DNA of 64,000 nucleotides from the NCBI GenBank assembly GCA_027943745.1, contig AP025763.1, positions 1,302,001-1,366,000 of the forward strand, written 5' to 3'. The position numbers and the translations under genes were made by a program. Source of the stretch: Neptuniibacter victor. GTDB lineage: Bacteria > Pseudomonadota > Gammaproteobacteria > Pseudomonadales > Balneatricaceae. Shown here in pieces: positions 52,712 to 61,191 of this stretch. Below the pieces are notes generated by a model. The model was not told the origin of the DNA. It did no database searches and was given only the letters and a program-made list of their open reading frames with translations. Position 1 is the stretch's first letter. Each line of letters begins with the position of its first letter.

Positions 52712-53923
52712 ATGAGTGATCATCAGACAAAATCAGGGATAGGTTTCACTGAGTTTGTGGCAATGATGGCTTTCGTTACTTGTTTTGTTGCGATGGCCAT
52801 CGATCTTATGTTGCCTGCACTAGCGAATATAGGTACAGATCTGAATGTTGAGCGAGCCAATGATACACAGTTGATTATCACAACTGTGTTTTTGGGGGTT
52901 GCGGTCGGACAGATTTTATATGGCCCTTTGTCCGATGTTGTTGGTCGTAAGCCTTCTATCTATCTAGGTTTTTCTATATTTATTATTGGGACCTTAATTT
53001 GTCTTTTTGCTACCAGCTTAGAGATGATGTTACTCGGTCGTCTTTTTCAAGGGTTAGGTGCGGCCGGTCCCCGGATTGTTACAATTGCTATTGTCCGCGA
53101 TAAGCATAAAGGGCCTCAGATGGCACGGGTGATGTCATTAATAATGACAGTCTTTATTTTAGTGCCAGTGATCGCGCCAATTATTGGGCAAGGAATACTG
53201 CTGATATCAGGCTGGAGGGCCATTTTTGCGTTTTTGTTGCTCATGGCTCTCTTTATTCTGTTTTGGTTTGGGTTTCGTTTGCCTGAAACATTGCCCGCAT
53301 CACAACGAAATCAGTTCACCATCAAAGCACTTATCAATAGCTCTAAGGAAGTCGTCGCAAACAAAAAATCGATGGCTTATGTTATTTCTCTTGGTTTAGT
53401 TTTTGGGGCTTTCCTTGGTTTTTTAAGTACTGTTCAGCAAGTTCTACAAGAACTCTATCAGCTTGGAACTGCATTCCCCTTTTATTTTGCGGTGCTTGCA
53501 GCAGGTATTGGGGCGTCGAACTTCCTTAATTCAAAGTTGGTGACACGGTTTGGTATGAAGCCCCTAGTGATGGGGGCTCAAGCTGGTACATCTCTGTTAT
53601 CTTTATCTGCTTTGATCTCCTGCTTTTGGCTTGGGGTCGTACCCCCTTTGTGGTTTGTAATGGGCTATTTTATGGTTTTGTTGATGGGGATTGGGTTGTT
53701 GTTTGGTAATTTGAACGCTCTCTCTATGGAGCCTTTTGGACATATCGCAGGTCTGGCTTCGAGTTTTGTCGGTGTGGTTTCAACCTTAATAGCGGTTTCT
53801 TTAGGAATGATTGTGGGGCAGGCGTTTAATAATACGTTGATCCCATTGATATTGGGCTTTATCGTATTGCCAGGGATCGCTTTTCTAATTACTAGATGGG
53901 CGGCACAGCAACCTTGTAGTTAG
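52712..53923 (+). CDS. MFS drug-efflux type transporter (Bcr/CflA family)
   Basis: 403 residues, 12 helices (the first from about residue 15). It carries the VGQILYGPLSDVVGRKPSIYLG motif A of drug:H+ antiporters, the RLFQGLGAAGPRIVTIAIVRD motif and LPETLPAS after helix 6. Family members extrude antibiotics or small aromatic compounds. Placed after iacG, it may export a toxic indole intermediate or move IAA. This is inference. GGAGGAG precedes the ATG. A hairpin with CTGCTATT/AATAGCGG sits just before its ribosome site. Confidence 0.85.
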   Translation: MSDHQTKSGIGFTEFVAMMAFVTCFVAMAIDLMLPALANIGTDLNVERANDTQLIITTVFLGVAVGQILYGPLSDVVGRKPSIYLGFSIFIIGTLICLFATSLEMMLLGRLFQGLGAAGPRIVTIAIVRDKHKGPQMARVMSLIMTVFILVPVIAPIIGQGILLISGWRAIFAFLLLMALFILFWFGFRLPETLPASQRNQFTIKALINSSKEVVANKKSMAYVISLGLVFGAFLGFLSTVQQVLQELYQLGTAFPFYFAVLAAGIGASNFLNSKLVTRFGMKPLVMGAQAGTSLLSLSALISCFWLGVVPPLWFVMGYFMVLLMGIGLLFGNLNALSMEPFGHIAGLASSFVGVVSTLIAVSLGMIVGQAFNNTLIPLILGFIVLPGIAFLITRWAAQQPCS

Positions 53924-54001
53924 CTGTTTTGTGGTCTTGAGCGATGTCTTAGATAAGTGCTTTTTAGAAAAGTAATGTGATTTTGTGATTTGGAGTTTTA
54001 T

Positions 54002-54454
54002 ATGGACCGCTATTTAGATGATTTTACCGTTGGAGAGGTCTTTAAGGCACCAGGATATACATTGAGTGAGGGGCAGATCTTAGACTATGCCTTAACTTAT
54101 GATCCACAACCTTTTCATATTGATGCGCAAGCAGGGGCTGAAAGTCCTTATGGCGGCGTCATCGCGAGTGGTTTTCAGACCATGTCACTTTGTTTTCGTA
54201 TGATGATTCAAACGCGTATTTTTGAGACGGTTAGTATGGGGGGGCCAGGGCTTGATGAAGTGCGCTTTCTCGCACCTGTAAGGCCGGGTGATACCATCAC
54301 TACTGAACTAGAAGTGCATTCGATTACTCCCTCTCGTTCAAAGCCTGATCGAGGCATTTTAAAGATTTATTGCAAAGGGTTTAATCAACACCGTGATCAA
54401 GTACTTAGTTTTATTGTCATTATGATGGGACGCAGAGCTGAAGGACTTGAGTAG
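54002..54454 (+). CDS. MaoC-like dehydratase/hydratase
   Basis: 150 residues from ATG 54002, six bases after TGGAG. The MaoC hot-dog fold is indicated by LSEGQILDYALTYDPQPFHIDAQAGAESPYGGVIASGFQTM, with the catalytic Asp and His in DPQPFHID, and the VRPGDTITTELEV strand. Such single-domain proteins hydrate enoyl-CoA thioesters. It could belong to a lower pathway of side-chain or ring degradation, or be a bystander. It is the last plus-strand gene of the IAA island. Confidence 0.85.
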   Translation: MDRYLDDFTVGEVFKAPGYTLSEGQILDYALTYDPQPFHIDAQAGAESPYGGVIASGFQTMSLCFRMMIQTRIFETVSMGGPGLDEVRFLAPVRPGDTITTELEVHSITPSRSKPDRGILKIYCKGFNQHRDQVLSFIVIMMGRRAEGLE

Positions 54455-54481
54455 CAGATGGGTTGATAAGGTTTAAAAAAT

Positions 54482-54525
54482 GGACACACTAAGTCCGTTT
54501 AAATAATTGACCAGTAAGTGTGTCC
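54482..54525. repeat. Inverted repeat at the boundary between the two modules
   Basis: GGACACACT (54482-54490) is matched by AGTGTGTCC (54517-54525), a perfect 9-bp inverted repeat with a 26-base spacer. It lies between the MaoC gene and the convergent C1 reductase gene. It may be a long-loop terminator or a remnant of a mobile-element end. No transposase gene is near. No T run follows. Confidence 0.4.
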
Positions 54526-54666
54526 TAGGAGTGCCAGCAAGAAGCATAGGAGCTGGCGGGGTACTGCATCATTAAAGCAGTTAAAAAGGGGAAGCGTTTA
54601 CTCAGCTACTATGTCAAGTAACTGAGTAAAGCTGAGTGCTGTTCGATCTCTCAATGTAATCAGGGC

Positions 54667-55611
54667 TTAACCTAGCTTTTCCATAAGAGATTTCAGGCTG
54701 GCTTTAAGTTGTTCTGACTGGTCGCCTGATAGTTGGCCTAATAGATTAGCTTCTTCAGCAAGCGCTAATGCTTGCATTTTAGCACCTACGTCGGCACCTT
54801 TAGATGTGATTTTAAGGGTGTCAGTGTCTTGATACTCAACGAGCCCTTTATCAGCCATCCAATCTGCTGTTTCGCGTAAGGCTACATTAGGCTGCATTAC
54901 CATACCTGCTAGTTCACTCATCTTAATCGCAGGACAGTTGATCATGCGGGCAAGAATACGCCACTCTTCAGGTGTTACGTCGCACTCATTTTTTAATTTT
55001 GGATAGAGGTCTGCGCTAAAACGTTGGTAGGTTTCGCGTAGTAGATAAAGAAGGTAATCGCCAACGAAGTCACCTTCGCACGCTTTGTTTTCATTGGTTG
55101 CAGATGATTTAACCATCTCAGGATGTTGAGCAGAAACCGCATAGCTACCACGAGCAAAAACAAGAGGCTCTGCACCGTCGTTATAGCGGTAATTCATGAC
55201 TTCACCCACTAGAATTAAGTGGTCACCGCCTTCGTATACTGCCCACGTTTTACATTCAAATTGTGCTGCGTAGTCATCTAAAATTGGCGCGCCACCCAAA
55301 CCAGCAGAATAGTCAGCGTTAGCAAATTTGTCTTCGCCACGGCTGGCAAAATTATTTGATGTGCTTACTTGATCTCGATTTAAAACGTTAACAGCAAAAT
55401 GCTCTGCATTTTCAAAAGTGCTTAGGCTGTGAGCGCCTTTATCAATGCTCCAGAGTACAAGCGTTGGATCCATTGAAACAGAGTTAAAGCTGCTTGCCGT
55501 TACACCAACCGGGTTTCCTTCAGCATCCAGAGCGGTAATAACCGTTACGCCAGTTGGGAACTGTGATAACGCACGGCGGAAATCTTTAGCATCGAAATCT
55601 GTCTGAGACAT
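54667..55611 (-). CDS. 4-hydroxyphenylacetate 3-hydroxylase reductase component (C1 type)
   Basis: 314 residues, N-terminal flavin reductase domain (about 1-165) and a C-terminal MarR-like domain (about 190-310, VTPEEWRILARMINCPAIKMSELAGMV). This is the layout of C1 of Acinetobacter p-hydroxyphenylacetate hydroxylase, in which binding of the phenol to the MarR-like domain releases inhibition of flavin reduction. It supplies reduced FMN to the C2 oxygenase gene at 57120-58295, which lies on the other side of an AraC regulator gene. AAGGTGACC precedes the ATG. It is closely related to the IacG-like protein at 51709; the C-terminal half differs most. Confidence 0.88.
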   Translation of the reverse strand: MSQTDFDAKDFRRALSQFPTGVTVITALDAEGNPVGVTASSFNSVSMDPTLVLWSIDKGAHSLSTFENAEHFAVNVLNRDQVSTSNNFASRGEDKFANADYSAGLGGAPILDDYAAQFECKTWAVYEGGDHLILVGEVMNYRYNDGAEPLVFARGSYAVSAQHPEMVKSSATNENKACEGDFVGDYLLYLLRETYQRFSADLYPKLKNECDVTPEEWRILARMINCPAIKMSELAGMVMQPNVALRETADWMADKGLVEYQDTDTLKITSKGADVGAKMQALALAEEANLLGQLSGDQSEQLKASLKSLMEKLG

Positions 55612-55686
55612 TGAAGGTCACCTTTTAATAGTTCGAGATCATTGTAATTATTCTAGTTTCCGAGCGTCTTAAATGTCGGAAACTTC

Positions 55687-55729
55687 ATATGTTAACTAAT
55701 TATAGAAGTACTATTCATAGTTAACATAT
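55687..55729. promoter_or_regulatory. Paired 12-bp inverted repeats, candidate HpaA operator
   Basis: ATATGTTAACTA (55687-55698) and its exact complement TAGTTAACATAT (55718-55729) flank a 19-base spacer containing AGTACT. They lie 76 bases upstream of the C1 reductase start on the minus strand. The same 12-mer occurs at 56955-56966 and near-exact copies occur at three other places nearby. A regulator site shared by all units of this module is the simplest reading. The binding protein is probably the HpaA-type AraC regulator, but this is not shown. Confidence 0.65.
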
Positions 55730-55826
55730 ATTTTTCATGGCTTTGTTTGTACTTTTCATGATCTATTTATTTGTTGGTTTTTGGTTTTCTTGATCTTGTT
55801 TGTTTTTAACTCATTGATAATTAGTG

Positions 55827-56753
55827 CTATTTTTTGTTTTCTCTGTATTCGGTTGCCGTGACACCTGCATTTCTGCGAAAGAATCGGGCGAAATAAGCAG
55901 GGTCTTTAAAGCCTAGTTGATAGCTGATTTCAGTAATAGGGGAGGTTGAGAATGTTAACAGTCTCCGAGCTTCTTGCATTAAGCGATCCATAATAAGGCG
56001 TTTAGAAGGTAGACCGGCTAAGCGACGGCATATTTCATTAAGGCGTGCCTCGGTAACGCTAATGATTTCGGAGTATTGGCTCAGAGTTAAGTGCTCACGG
56101 TAATGGCTTTCTATCAGTTCATTGAAGCGATGAAAGATGCGGACATCTTCCTTACGTGTTTTTTGTTGTGGCTGTTTTTGATCGGATAGTCGGGTAATAT
56201 CAATTAATACTAATTGCAGAAGCGCTTTCAATGCCAGCCTATGCTCTAGGCTCGTATAGTCATTCTCATCGGCCATTAAACTGAGTAGATGCAGCATACG
56301 TTCTGCTGTTGGATCTTTTTGAGGTGATAAAGCAACGCAAAGGGGGCTATTAATAAAGCTATTGCTAGTCCAGCCTGCCGGCACCATTTTGCCAAGTAAT
56401 TCCCAAACTAGCTGTTGTCTGGCCGTTATTACGTGTCCCTTAGCATTATTATCGGTGACGAATGCGTGTGGGACGGTAGGTGGGGTCAGAAAGAACATGG
56501 GTCCCTTAACGATATAGCTGGTTTCATCTAGATGAACACGAACAGTCCCATTCAGAATGACATGGATTTGATAAAAGCGATCATGATGATGGACAGGCAT
56601 GTTACGACCAAAAAAATCTGCCAGTTTCTCTAAATGCTCGTAGTGTATTTCTGCATCAACATAATGTTGATCGTAAGCGTGCCCTATATCGATATTTGGA
56701 ATATCGTCAGTGATGGAGGCGCTTTGGTCTAGCGGTGTTGAATCGCTGCTCAT
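55827..56753 (-). CDS. hpaA: AraC family regulator, 4-hydroxyphenylacetate catabolism (HpaA type)
   Basis: 308 residues. An N-terminal cupin sensor domain carries YEHLEKLADFFGRNMPVHHHDR, HVILNGTVRVHLDE and FFLTPPTVPHAFVTD, which closely follow E. coli HpaA. The C-terminal AraC domain (about 205-305) has two helix-turn-helix units ending EISYQLGFKDPAYFARFFRRNAGVTATEYRE. HpaA activates the hydroxylase genes in response to 4-hydroxyphenylacetate. It lies between the C1 (minus) and C2 (plus) genes. GGTGAGAG precedes the ATG. Copies of ATATGTTAACTA flank this gene on both sides. Confidence 0.88.
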   Translation of the reverse strand: MSSDSTPLDQSASITDDIPNIDIGHAYDQHYVDAEIHYEHLEKLADFFGRNMPVHHHDRFYQIHVILNGTVRVHLDETSYIVKGPMFFLTPPTVPHAFVTDNNAKGHVITARQQLVWELLGKMVPAGWTSNSFINSPLCVALSPQKDPTAERMLHLLSLMADENDYTSLEHRLALKALLQLVLIDITRLSDQKQPQQKTRKEDVRIFHRFNELIESHYREHLTLSQYSEIISVTEARLNEICRRLAGLPSKRLIMDRLMQEARRLLTFSTSPITEISYQLGFKDPAYFARFFRRNAGVTATEYRENKK

Positions 56754-56802
56754 CTACTCTCACCTATCGTTGTTGCCTTATTAATAGAGACTCATTGTAT
56801 TT

Positions 56803-56814
56803 TAGTTAATATTT
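56803..56814. promoter_or_regulatory. Near-exact copy of the 12-bp motif upstream of hpaA
   Basis: TAGTTAATATTT matches TAGTTAACATAT at 10 of 12 positions and sits 50 bases before the hpaA start on the minus strand. It could allow autoregulation. The 365-base gap 56754-57119 otherwise holds only AT-rich sequence, the exact motif at 56955 and the C2 leader. Confidence 0.35.
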
Positions 56815-56954
56815 GAACTATTTAAAGAATTATTCTTCCCTTTGTGCAAATGCGTTAAGGGCCTAGAGTGAGGGTTAAATATATAGCTCTTTAAAATCAA
56901 TAAGTTAATATTTATTTTGTTTGTTTTTAGGGTGTTTTTTGTGCATTATGCTTT

Positions 56955-56966
56955 ATATGTTAACTA
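56955..56966 (+). promoter_or_regulatory. Exact copy of the 12-bp motif upstream of the C2 oxygenase
   Basis: ATATGTTAACTA recurs here exactly, 153 bases before the C2 start, in the hpaA-C2 intergenic gap. An AAGTAC follows at 56971, as one also follows the copy at 55687, with different spacing. Candidate activator site for the plus-strand oxygenase gene. Confidence 0.6.
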
Positions 56967-57119
56967 TCAAAAGTACAAGTAAGGCTGTGAAAGATCCATT
57001 TTATTCTGCGTGCTTGTGAACAATAATGTAATCATCGCAGAGGCAATGAGTTCAGCTGTTTATTATGTACTGAGCTACTCGCTGCCAGACTAAAACAAAA
57101 ATGAAGAAGGTAAAGAGCA

Positions 57120-58295
57120 ATGGAAAGACCAAATCCAATGTTAGATGAACTGAAGAAGATTCTACCTACGATCGCTGCAAATGCAGTAGAAGCTGAGAAG
57201 CTACGTAAAGTGCCTGATGAAAATATTCGTCTTCTAAAGTCTATCAATCTGCACCGCGCTCTACAGCCGAAAGCATATGGCGGTTTAGAACTTTCTTTAC
57301 CACAAGTGACTGATTGTGTTGCTGCATTAGCTGGTGCTTGTGGCGGTACTGCTTGGGCATTTAGTTTGTTAATTACGCATAGCCACCAGATGGCGATGTT
57401 CTCTAAAGAAGCGCAAGCTGAATTTTGGGGCGAAAACCCAGATGCAACAGCCAGTAGCTCTATCGCTCCTTTTGGTAAGACAGAAGAGTGTGAAGGCGGT
57501 GTTATCTTTAATGGTGATATGCGTTGGAGCTCTGGTTGCGATCATGCGGAGTGGGCCATTCTTGGTTTCCTTCGCCCGAATGCTGAGACAGGCGAAAAAG
57601 ATTATTGCTTTGGTGTTGTACCTAGCTCTGATTATGAAATTGAAGATGATTGGTTCTCTGCAGGCATGAAGCCTTCCGGTACTAAGACGCTTAAGATTAA
57701 CGAGAATACATTTATTCCTGAGCATCGCATTGAAAAAGCAAAAGCGATGATGACGGGTGAGTCTTCTGGTTTTGGTTTGTACCCAGATAGTAAAATCTTC
57801 TACGCACCTTACCGCCCATATTTTGCTTGTGGTTTCGCTGCGATGGCACTTGGTATTGCTGAGCGTATGTTGGTTGTTTACAAAGAGATGACCAAAAACC
57901 GTACCCGCGCATATACGTTGGCAAGCAGTGGTAAAGAGATTCCACCAATCATGCGTTTGGCTGAATCTACTCATCAGGTGATGGCCGCTCGTGCGTTGAT
58001 GGAAAAAACCTGGGATGAGCATAAAGAGTTTGGAGAGCAGAAACGTTATCCAAATGATGAAGAGCTAGCATTCTGGCGCACAAACCAAGCGTATGCGGTT
58101 AAAATGTGCTGTGAAGCAGTTAATCGTTTGTTTGAAGTGGCAGGTGGTAGTACTTGGATCCACGACAACGAAATTCAGCGTTTATGGCGTGATTGCAACA
58201 TGACAGCTGCTCATGCTTACACAGATTATGATGTATGTAAGCAGGTACTTGGTAGATCTATCATGGGCATGGATCCGGATCCTACAATGGTATAA
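57120..58295 (+). CDS. 4-hydroxyphenylacetate 3-hydroxylase oxygenase component (C2 type)
   Basis: 391 residues of the group D flavin monooxygenase/acyl-CoA dehydrogenase fold. Blocks include LKSINLHRALQPKAYGGLE, AALAGACGGTAWAFSLLI, a MRWSSGCDHAEWAILGFL segment near the flavin and substrate site, and GGSTWIHDNEIQRLWRDCNM near the end. It hydroxylates 4-hydroxyphenylacetate (4-HPA) to 3,4-dihydroxyphenylacetate with FMNH2 from the C1 reductase. C2 of Acinetobacter is the nearest characterised type. GAAGGTAAAGAGCA precedes the ATG. It has its own strong terminator. The ring-cleavage genes for homoprotocatechuate are not in the window. Confidence 0.88.
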   Translation: MERPNPMLDELKKILPTIAANAVEAEKLRKVPDENIRLLKSINLHRALQPKAYGGLELSLPQVTDCVAALAGACGGTAWAFSLLITHSHQMAMFSKEAQAEFWGENPDATASSSIAPFGKTEECEGGVIFNGDMRWSSGCDHAEWAILGFLRPNAETGEKDYCFGVVPSSDYEIEDDWFSAGMKPSGTKTLKINENTFIPEHRIEKAKAMMTGESSGFGLYPDSKIFYAPYRPYFACGFAAMALGIAERMLVVYKEMTKNRTRAYTLASSGKEIPPIMRLAESTHQVMAARALMEKTWDEHKEFGEQKRYPNDEELAFWRTNQAYAVKMCCEAVNRLFEVAGGSTWIHDNEIQRLWRDCNMTAAHAYTDYDVCKQVLGRSIMGMDPDPTMV

Positions 58296-58323
58296 ACCAT
58301 GCGCTAAGCTTAGTTATAAAAAA

Positions 58324-58348
58324 CCCGCGTATATCGCGGGTTTTTTTT
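58324..58348 (+). terminator. Terminator of the C2 oxygenase gene
   Basis: CCCGCG (58324-58329) and CGCGGG (58335-58340) form a GC stem with a TATAT loop, extended by AAA/TTT pairs, followed by eight T residues. This is a strong intrinsic terminator. Confidence 0.93.
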
Positions 58349-58448
58349 AGGCTGTTGTGATCAATGCTTGAGCGCTTTGGAGCTATAGGAAGTATCTGAA
58401 TGAGGAACGATAGGAGTAAAGTCGATAGTTTTTTCTTGATTAAAGTTA

Positions 58449-58460
58449 ATATATTAACTA
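58449..58460. promoter_or_regulatory. 11-of-12 copy of the motif upstream of the AEC carrier
   Basis: ATATATTAACTA differs from ATATGTTAACTA at one base. Together with the overlapping AGTTAATAT it forms a longer palindrome (58444-58460). It sits 81 bases before the carrier start, a normal place for an activator site. Confidence 0.5.
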
Positions 58461-58540
58461 AATTGTTCGAGCGTTTTTCAGGAAATTAAGACAAGAAACG
58501 CTTTCTTGCACCACTATTAAATGGAGATTATGCCCTAGCC

Positions 58541-59485
58541 ATGCATGATTTAACGTATATATTATCGCTGACTAGTCCTACCTTTATCTTGATTGCGATG
58601 GGATATATTTCAGTTAGGAGCGGGTTTTTACAAAAAGACAATGTACGTACATTGGCTTGGTTTGTGATTAATTTTGGTTTACCTGCTGCTCTTTTTAGGG
58701 CGCTTAGTTCTCGCTCTTTTCAGGATATTCTTCATTATGATTATCTGCTGATATTCGGCTTGGGGTCGTTTCTGTCCTTTATGCTCCTGTTTGTGGTTGC
58801 CAAACTGAGGACTAAATCCCTTACAGAGTGCGCGATGTTTGGCTTAGGTGGAAGTATTTCAAATAGTTTGATGGTTGGTTATCCCATTATCATGCAGCTA
58901 TTTGGTGAGGCTGCATTAGTACCGTTTGCTTTGACCTTGATTATCGAAAATTTCTTTATTTTACCCTTAGCGCTGGCGCTGGCTGATACCGGTAGGCATG
59001 AGGGCAGTAGTTTCTTTAAAGCGTTGGCGAAGTCACTTCCTCTGCTGCTTAAAAACCCAATTATTGTATCGATAGGCTTAGGTATTTTAAGTGCGGCGAC
59101 TTCTGTTCATCCCCCTCAGTTTGTAGGGCGTGTGATTGATATGCTCGCTGTGACGGTGGGAGGTGTGGCCTTGTTTACTATTGGGGGTATGTTAGTCGGT
59201 TTACAACCAAAGGGGATGGTGACTGATCTATCGTCTATAGTGGTGGGTAAGCTGGTCATGCATCCATTATCCGTTTTCTTGATGATTCTATTATTCCCGC
59301 CAATGTCACCTCTGTTTCAGTCAGTAGCGATTATTTTGGCTTGTATGCCGATGTTTAGTATCTATGCGGTCATCGGTATGCGCTATAACCTTGGTGGCCT
59401 ATGTTCGGCGGTTTTATTGCCAGCCACGCTGCTTTCCTTCGTATCTATTAATATCGTTATCTGGTTGTTAGATGTCGGTGCCTAG
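58541..59485 (+). CDS. AEC family transporter
   Basis: 314 residues, ten membrane helices in two halves (LTSPTFILIAMGYISVRSGF starts the first; ARG- and gly-rich loop GLGGSISNSLMVGYPIIMQLFG is the family's central motif). Bacterial AEC proteins carry malate, malonate or other carboxylates, although the family is named after plant auxin efflux carriers. Placed in the 4-HPA module it probably moves an aromatic acid or a product of it. The start ATG has a modest upstream purine run. A copy of the 12-bp motif lies before it. Confidence 0.88.
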   Translation: MHDLTYILSLTSPTFILIAMGYISVRSGFLQKDNVRTLAWFVINFGLPAALFRALSSRSFQDILHYDYLLIFGLGSFLSFMLLFVVAKLRTKSLTECAMFGLGGSISNSLMVGYPIIMQLFGEAALVPFALTLIIENFFILPLALALADTGRHEGSSFFKALAKSLPLLLKNPIIVSIGLGILSAATSVHPPQFVGRVIDMLAVTVGGVALFTIGGMLVGLQPKGMVTDLSSIVVGKLVMHPLSVFLMILLFPPMSPLFQSVAIILACMPMFSIYAVIGMRYNLGGLCSAVLLPATLLSFVSINIVIWLLDVGA

Positions 59486-59523
59486 TGCTTCGCTACGGCA
59501 AAAAAAAGTGGTAGTTATAAAAA

Positions 59524-59535
59524 TAGTTAACTTGT
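59524..59535. promoter_or_regulatory. Near copy of the 12-bp motif upstream of the semialdehyde dehydrogenase
   Basis: TAGTTAACTTGT matches TAGTTAACATAT at 10 of 12 positions and lies 155 bases before the dehydrogenase start. The gap 59486-59689 has no supported gene. Confidence 0.35.
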
Positions 59536-59689
59536 TAAGTAAGTTTGAATCGGGTAGTCTAGAAGGCATTAATGTAATGCTTAAACATATTGTTAAGTTG
59601 ATCGGTTTTGTTAAGAGAAATGCGCTAATAAAACCAGATCCTATCTTGCTGGGTTTTACTACCCACCGTGATTTTAAGAAGAGATTGCT

Positions 59690-61147
59690 ATGAAACTAGA
59701 GTTGAATGATTCCAGTCTGTTGCAGACACAAGCTTTTATAAATGGTGAGTGGGTTGATGGTGACAAAGGTGAAACCTTTGCTGTAACAAATCCTGCGACC
59801 GGTGATGTACTTGCTGATGTGGCTAGTGTTGGTCAAGCAGAAACCGCACGTGCTATTGATGCCGCCGAAACGGCAATGCAATCTTGGAAAGCGTTACCGC
59901 CTGCTAAGCGTTCGGAAGTGCTAGAGAATTGGCATGCTCTGATCATTGAAAATATTGACGATCTCGCTGCTATTATGACAATTGAGCAGGGTAAGCCTCT
60001 TTTCGAATCCAAAGGTGAGGTGATGTATGGTGCATCTTACCTAAAATGGTTTGCAGAAGAGGGTAAGCGTATTTACGGCGATGTACTTCCTTCCTCAGCG
60101 GATCGTCGTAGTATCGTTATTCGTCAGCCTGTAGGGGTTGTAGCGGCTATTACTCCTTGGAATTTTCCAAATGCGATGATCACTCGTAAAGCGGCGCCTG
60201 CATTAGCCGCTGGCTGTGCTATCGTTTTAAAGCCTGCGGCAGAAACGCCACTATCAGCCTTGGCCCTAGTTGAGTTAGCAAAACGCGCAGGTTTACCTGA
60301 TGGTTTATTTAGCGTATTGCCGAGTGCTGATGCTCCTGCTGTTGGCGGTGAAATGACATCTAACGTCAAAGTTAAAAAAGTGACTTTCACGGGTTCTACC
60401 CCTGTCGGCAAACTGTTAATGAAACAGTGTGCGGATACAGTAAAACGTACCTCCATGGAGCTGGGCGGCAATGCGCCAGTGATTATCTTTGATGATGCTG
60501 ATCTAGATGAAGCGGTGAAAGGGGCCTTGATCTCTAAATATCGCAATTCAGGTCAAACTTGTATCTGCGCTAACCGCCTATTAGTACAGGAAGGTATCTA
60601 CGATGCATTTGTTGAAAAATTCGCAGCGGCTGTCAAAGAGTTTAAATTGGGCTATGGCTTCGACGGTGATACAACACACGGTCCTGTTATCACCGCTAAA
60701 GCATTAACTGATATCGATAACAAAGTTCGCAATGCAGTCGAACAAGGTGCGAATGTTGTGATTGGTGGTAAGCCATCTGAGTTAGGTCATGGTTTTTATG
60801 AGCCAACTATTCTGACCGATGTTAACGATAAAATGAGCGTTTTCCGCGAAGAAATTTTCGGCCCTGTTGCGCCAGTCTTTAAGTTTTCGAACGAAGACGA
60901 AGCGATATCAATGGCGAACGATACAGAGTTTGGTTTAGCTGCATATGTCTATACACAGAACATGGGACGTATCTGGCGTGTTTCTGAAGGTATCGAATAT
61001 GGCATGGTGGGCGTGAATGAGACCGCTATTAGCTCTGAGGTAATCCCGTTTGGCGGTGTGAAAGAGTCGGGTCAAGGGCGTGAAGGTTCCAAGTACGGAT
61101 TGGATGATTACTTAGAGACGAAATATATCTGCATGGGTGGCCTTTAA
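59690..61147 (+). CDS. gabD: NAD(P)-dependent succinate-semialdehyde dehydrogenase
   Basis: 485 residues, the GabD length. ALDH motifs: ITPWNFPNAMITRKAAPALAAGC, VTFTGSTPVGK, the general-base Glu in MELGGNAP and the catalytic Cys in NSGQTCICANRLLV, then EIFGPVAPV and GVKESGQGREGS. It oxidises succinate semialdehyde to succinate. The homoprotocatechuate meta pathway ends in pyruvate and succinate semialdehyde, so this enzyme suits the 4-HPA module. A GABA role cannot be excluded; no GABA transaminase gene is adjacent. AAGAAGAG precedes the ATG. Confidence 0.92.
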   Translation: MKLELNDSSLLQTQAFINGEWVDGDKGETFAVTNPATGDVLADVASVGQAETARAIDAAETAMQSWKALPPAKRSEVLENWHALIIENIDDLAAIMTIEQGKPLFESKGEVMYGASYLKWFAEEGKRIYGDVLPSSADRRSIVIRQPVGVVAAITPWNFPNAMITRKAAPALAAGCAIVLKPAAETPLSALALVELAKRAGLPDGLFSVLPSADAPAVGGEMTSNVKVKKVTFTGSTPVGKLLMKQCADTVKRTSMELGGNAPVIIFDDADLDEAVKGALISKYRNSGQTCICANRLLVQEGIYDAFVEKFAAAVKEFKLGYGFDGDTTHGPVITAKALTDIDNKVRNAVEQGANVVIGGKPSELGHGFYEPTILTDVNDKMSVFREEIFGPVAPVFKFSNEDEAISMANDTEFGLAAYVYTQNMGRIWRVSEGIEYGMVGVNETAISSEVIPFGGVKESGQGREGSKYGLDDYLETKYICMGGL

Positions 61148-61191
61148 GTCCGTGTAGATAGTTGAATACGATTAGTTGTATGTGCTCTTAT

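Noticed and set aside
54667-55611. The C1 reductase gene as a second iacG of the IAA operon
   Set aside because: It points away from the iac genes and flanks the HpaA-type regulator and the C2 oxygenase, so it fits the 4-HPA hydroxylase better.
57369-58022. A 217-codon minus-strand frame inside the C2 oxygenase gene
   Set aside because: It has no family match that I recognise, an unusual amino-acid mix, and lies opposite conserved oxygenase motifs; it is a shadow frame.
59472-59693. A 73-codon plus frame between the AEC carrier and the dehydrogenase
   Set aside because: It overlaps the end of the carrier gene, has no ribosome site and no recognised family; the region is better explained as a promoter region holding a copy of the 12-bp motif.
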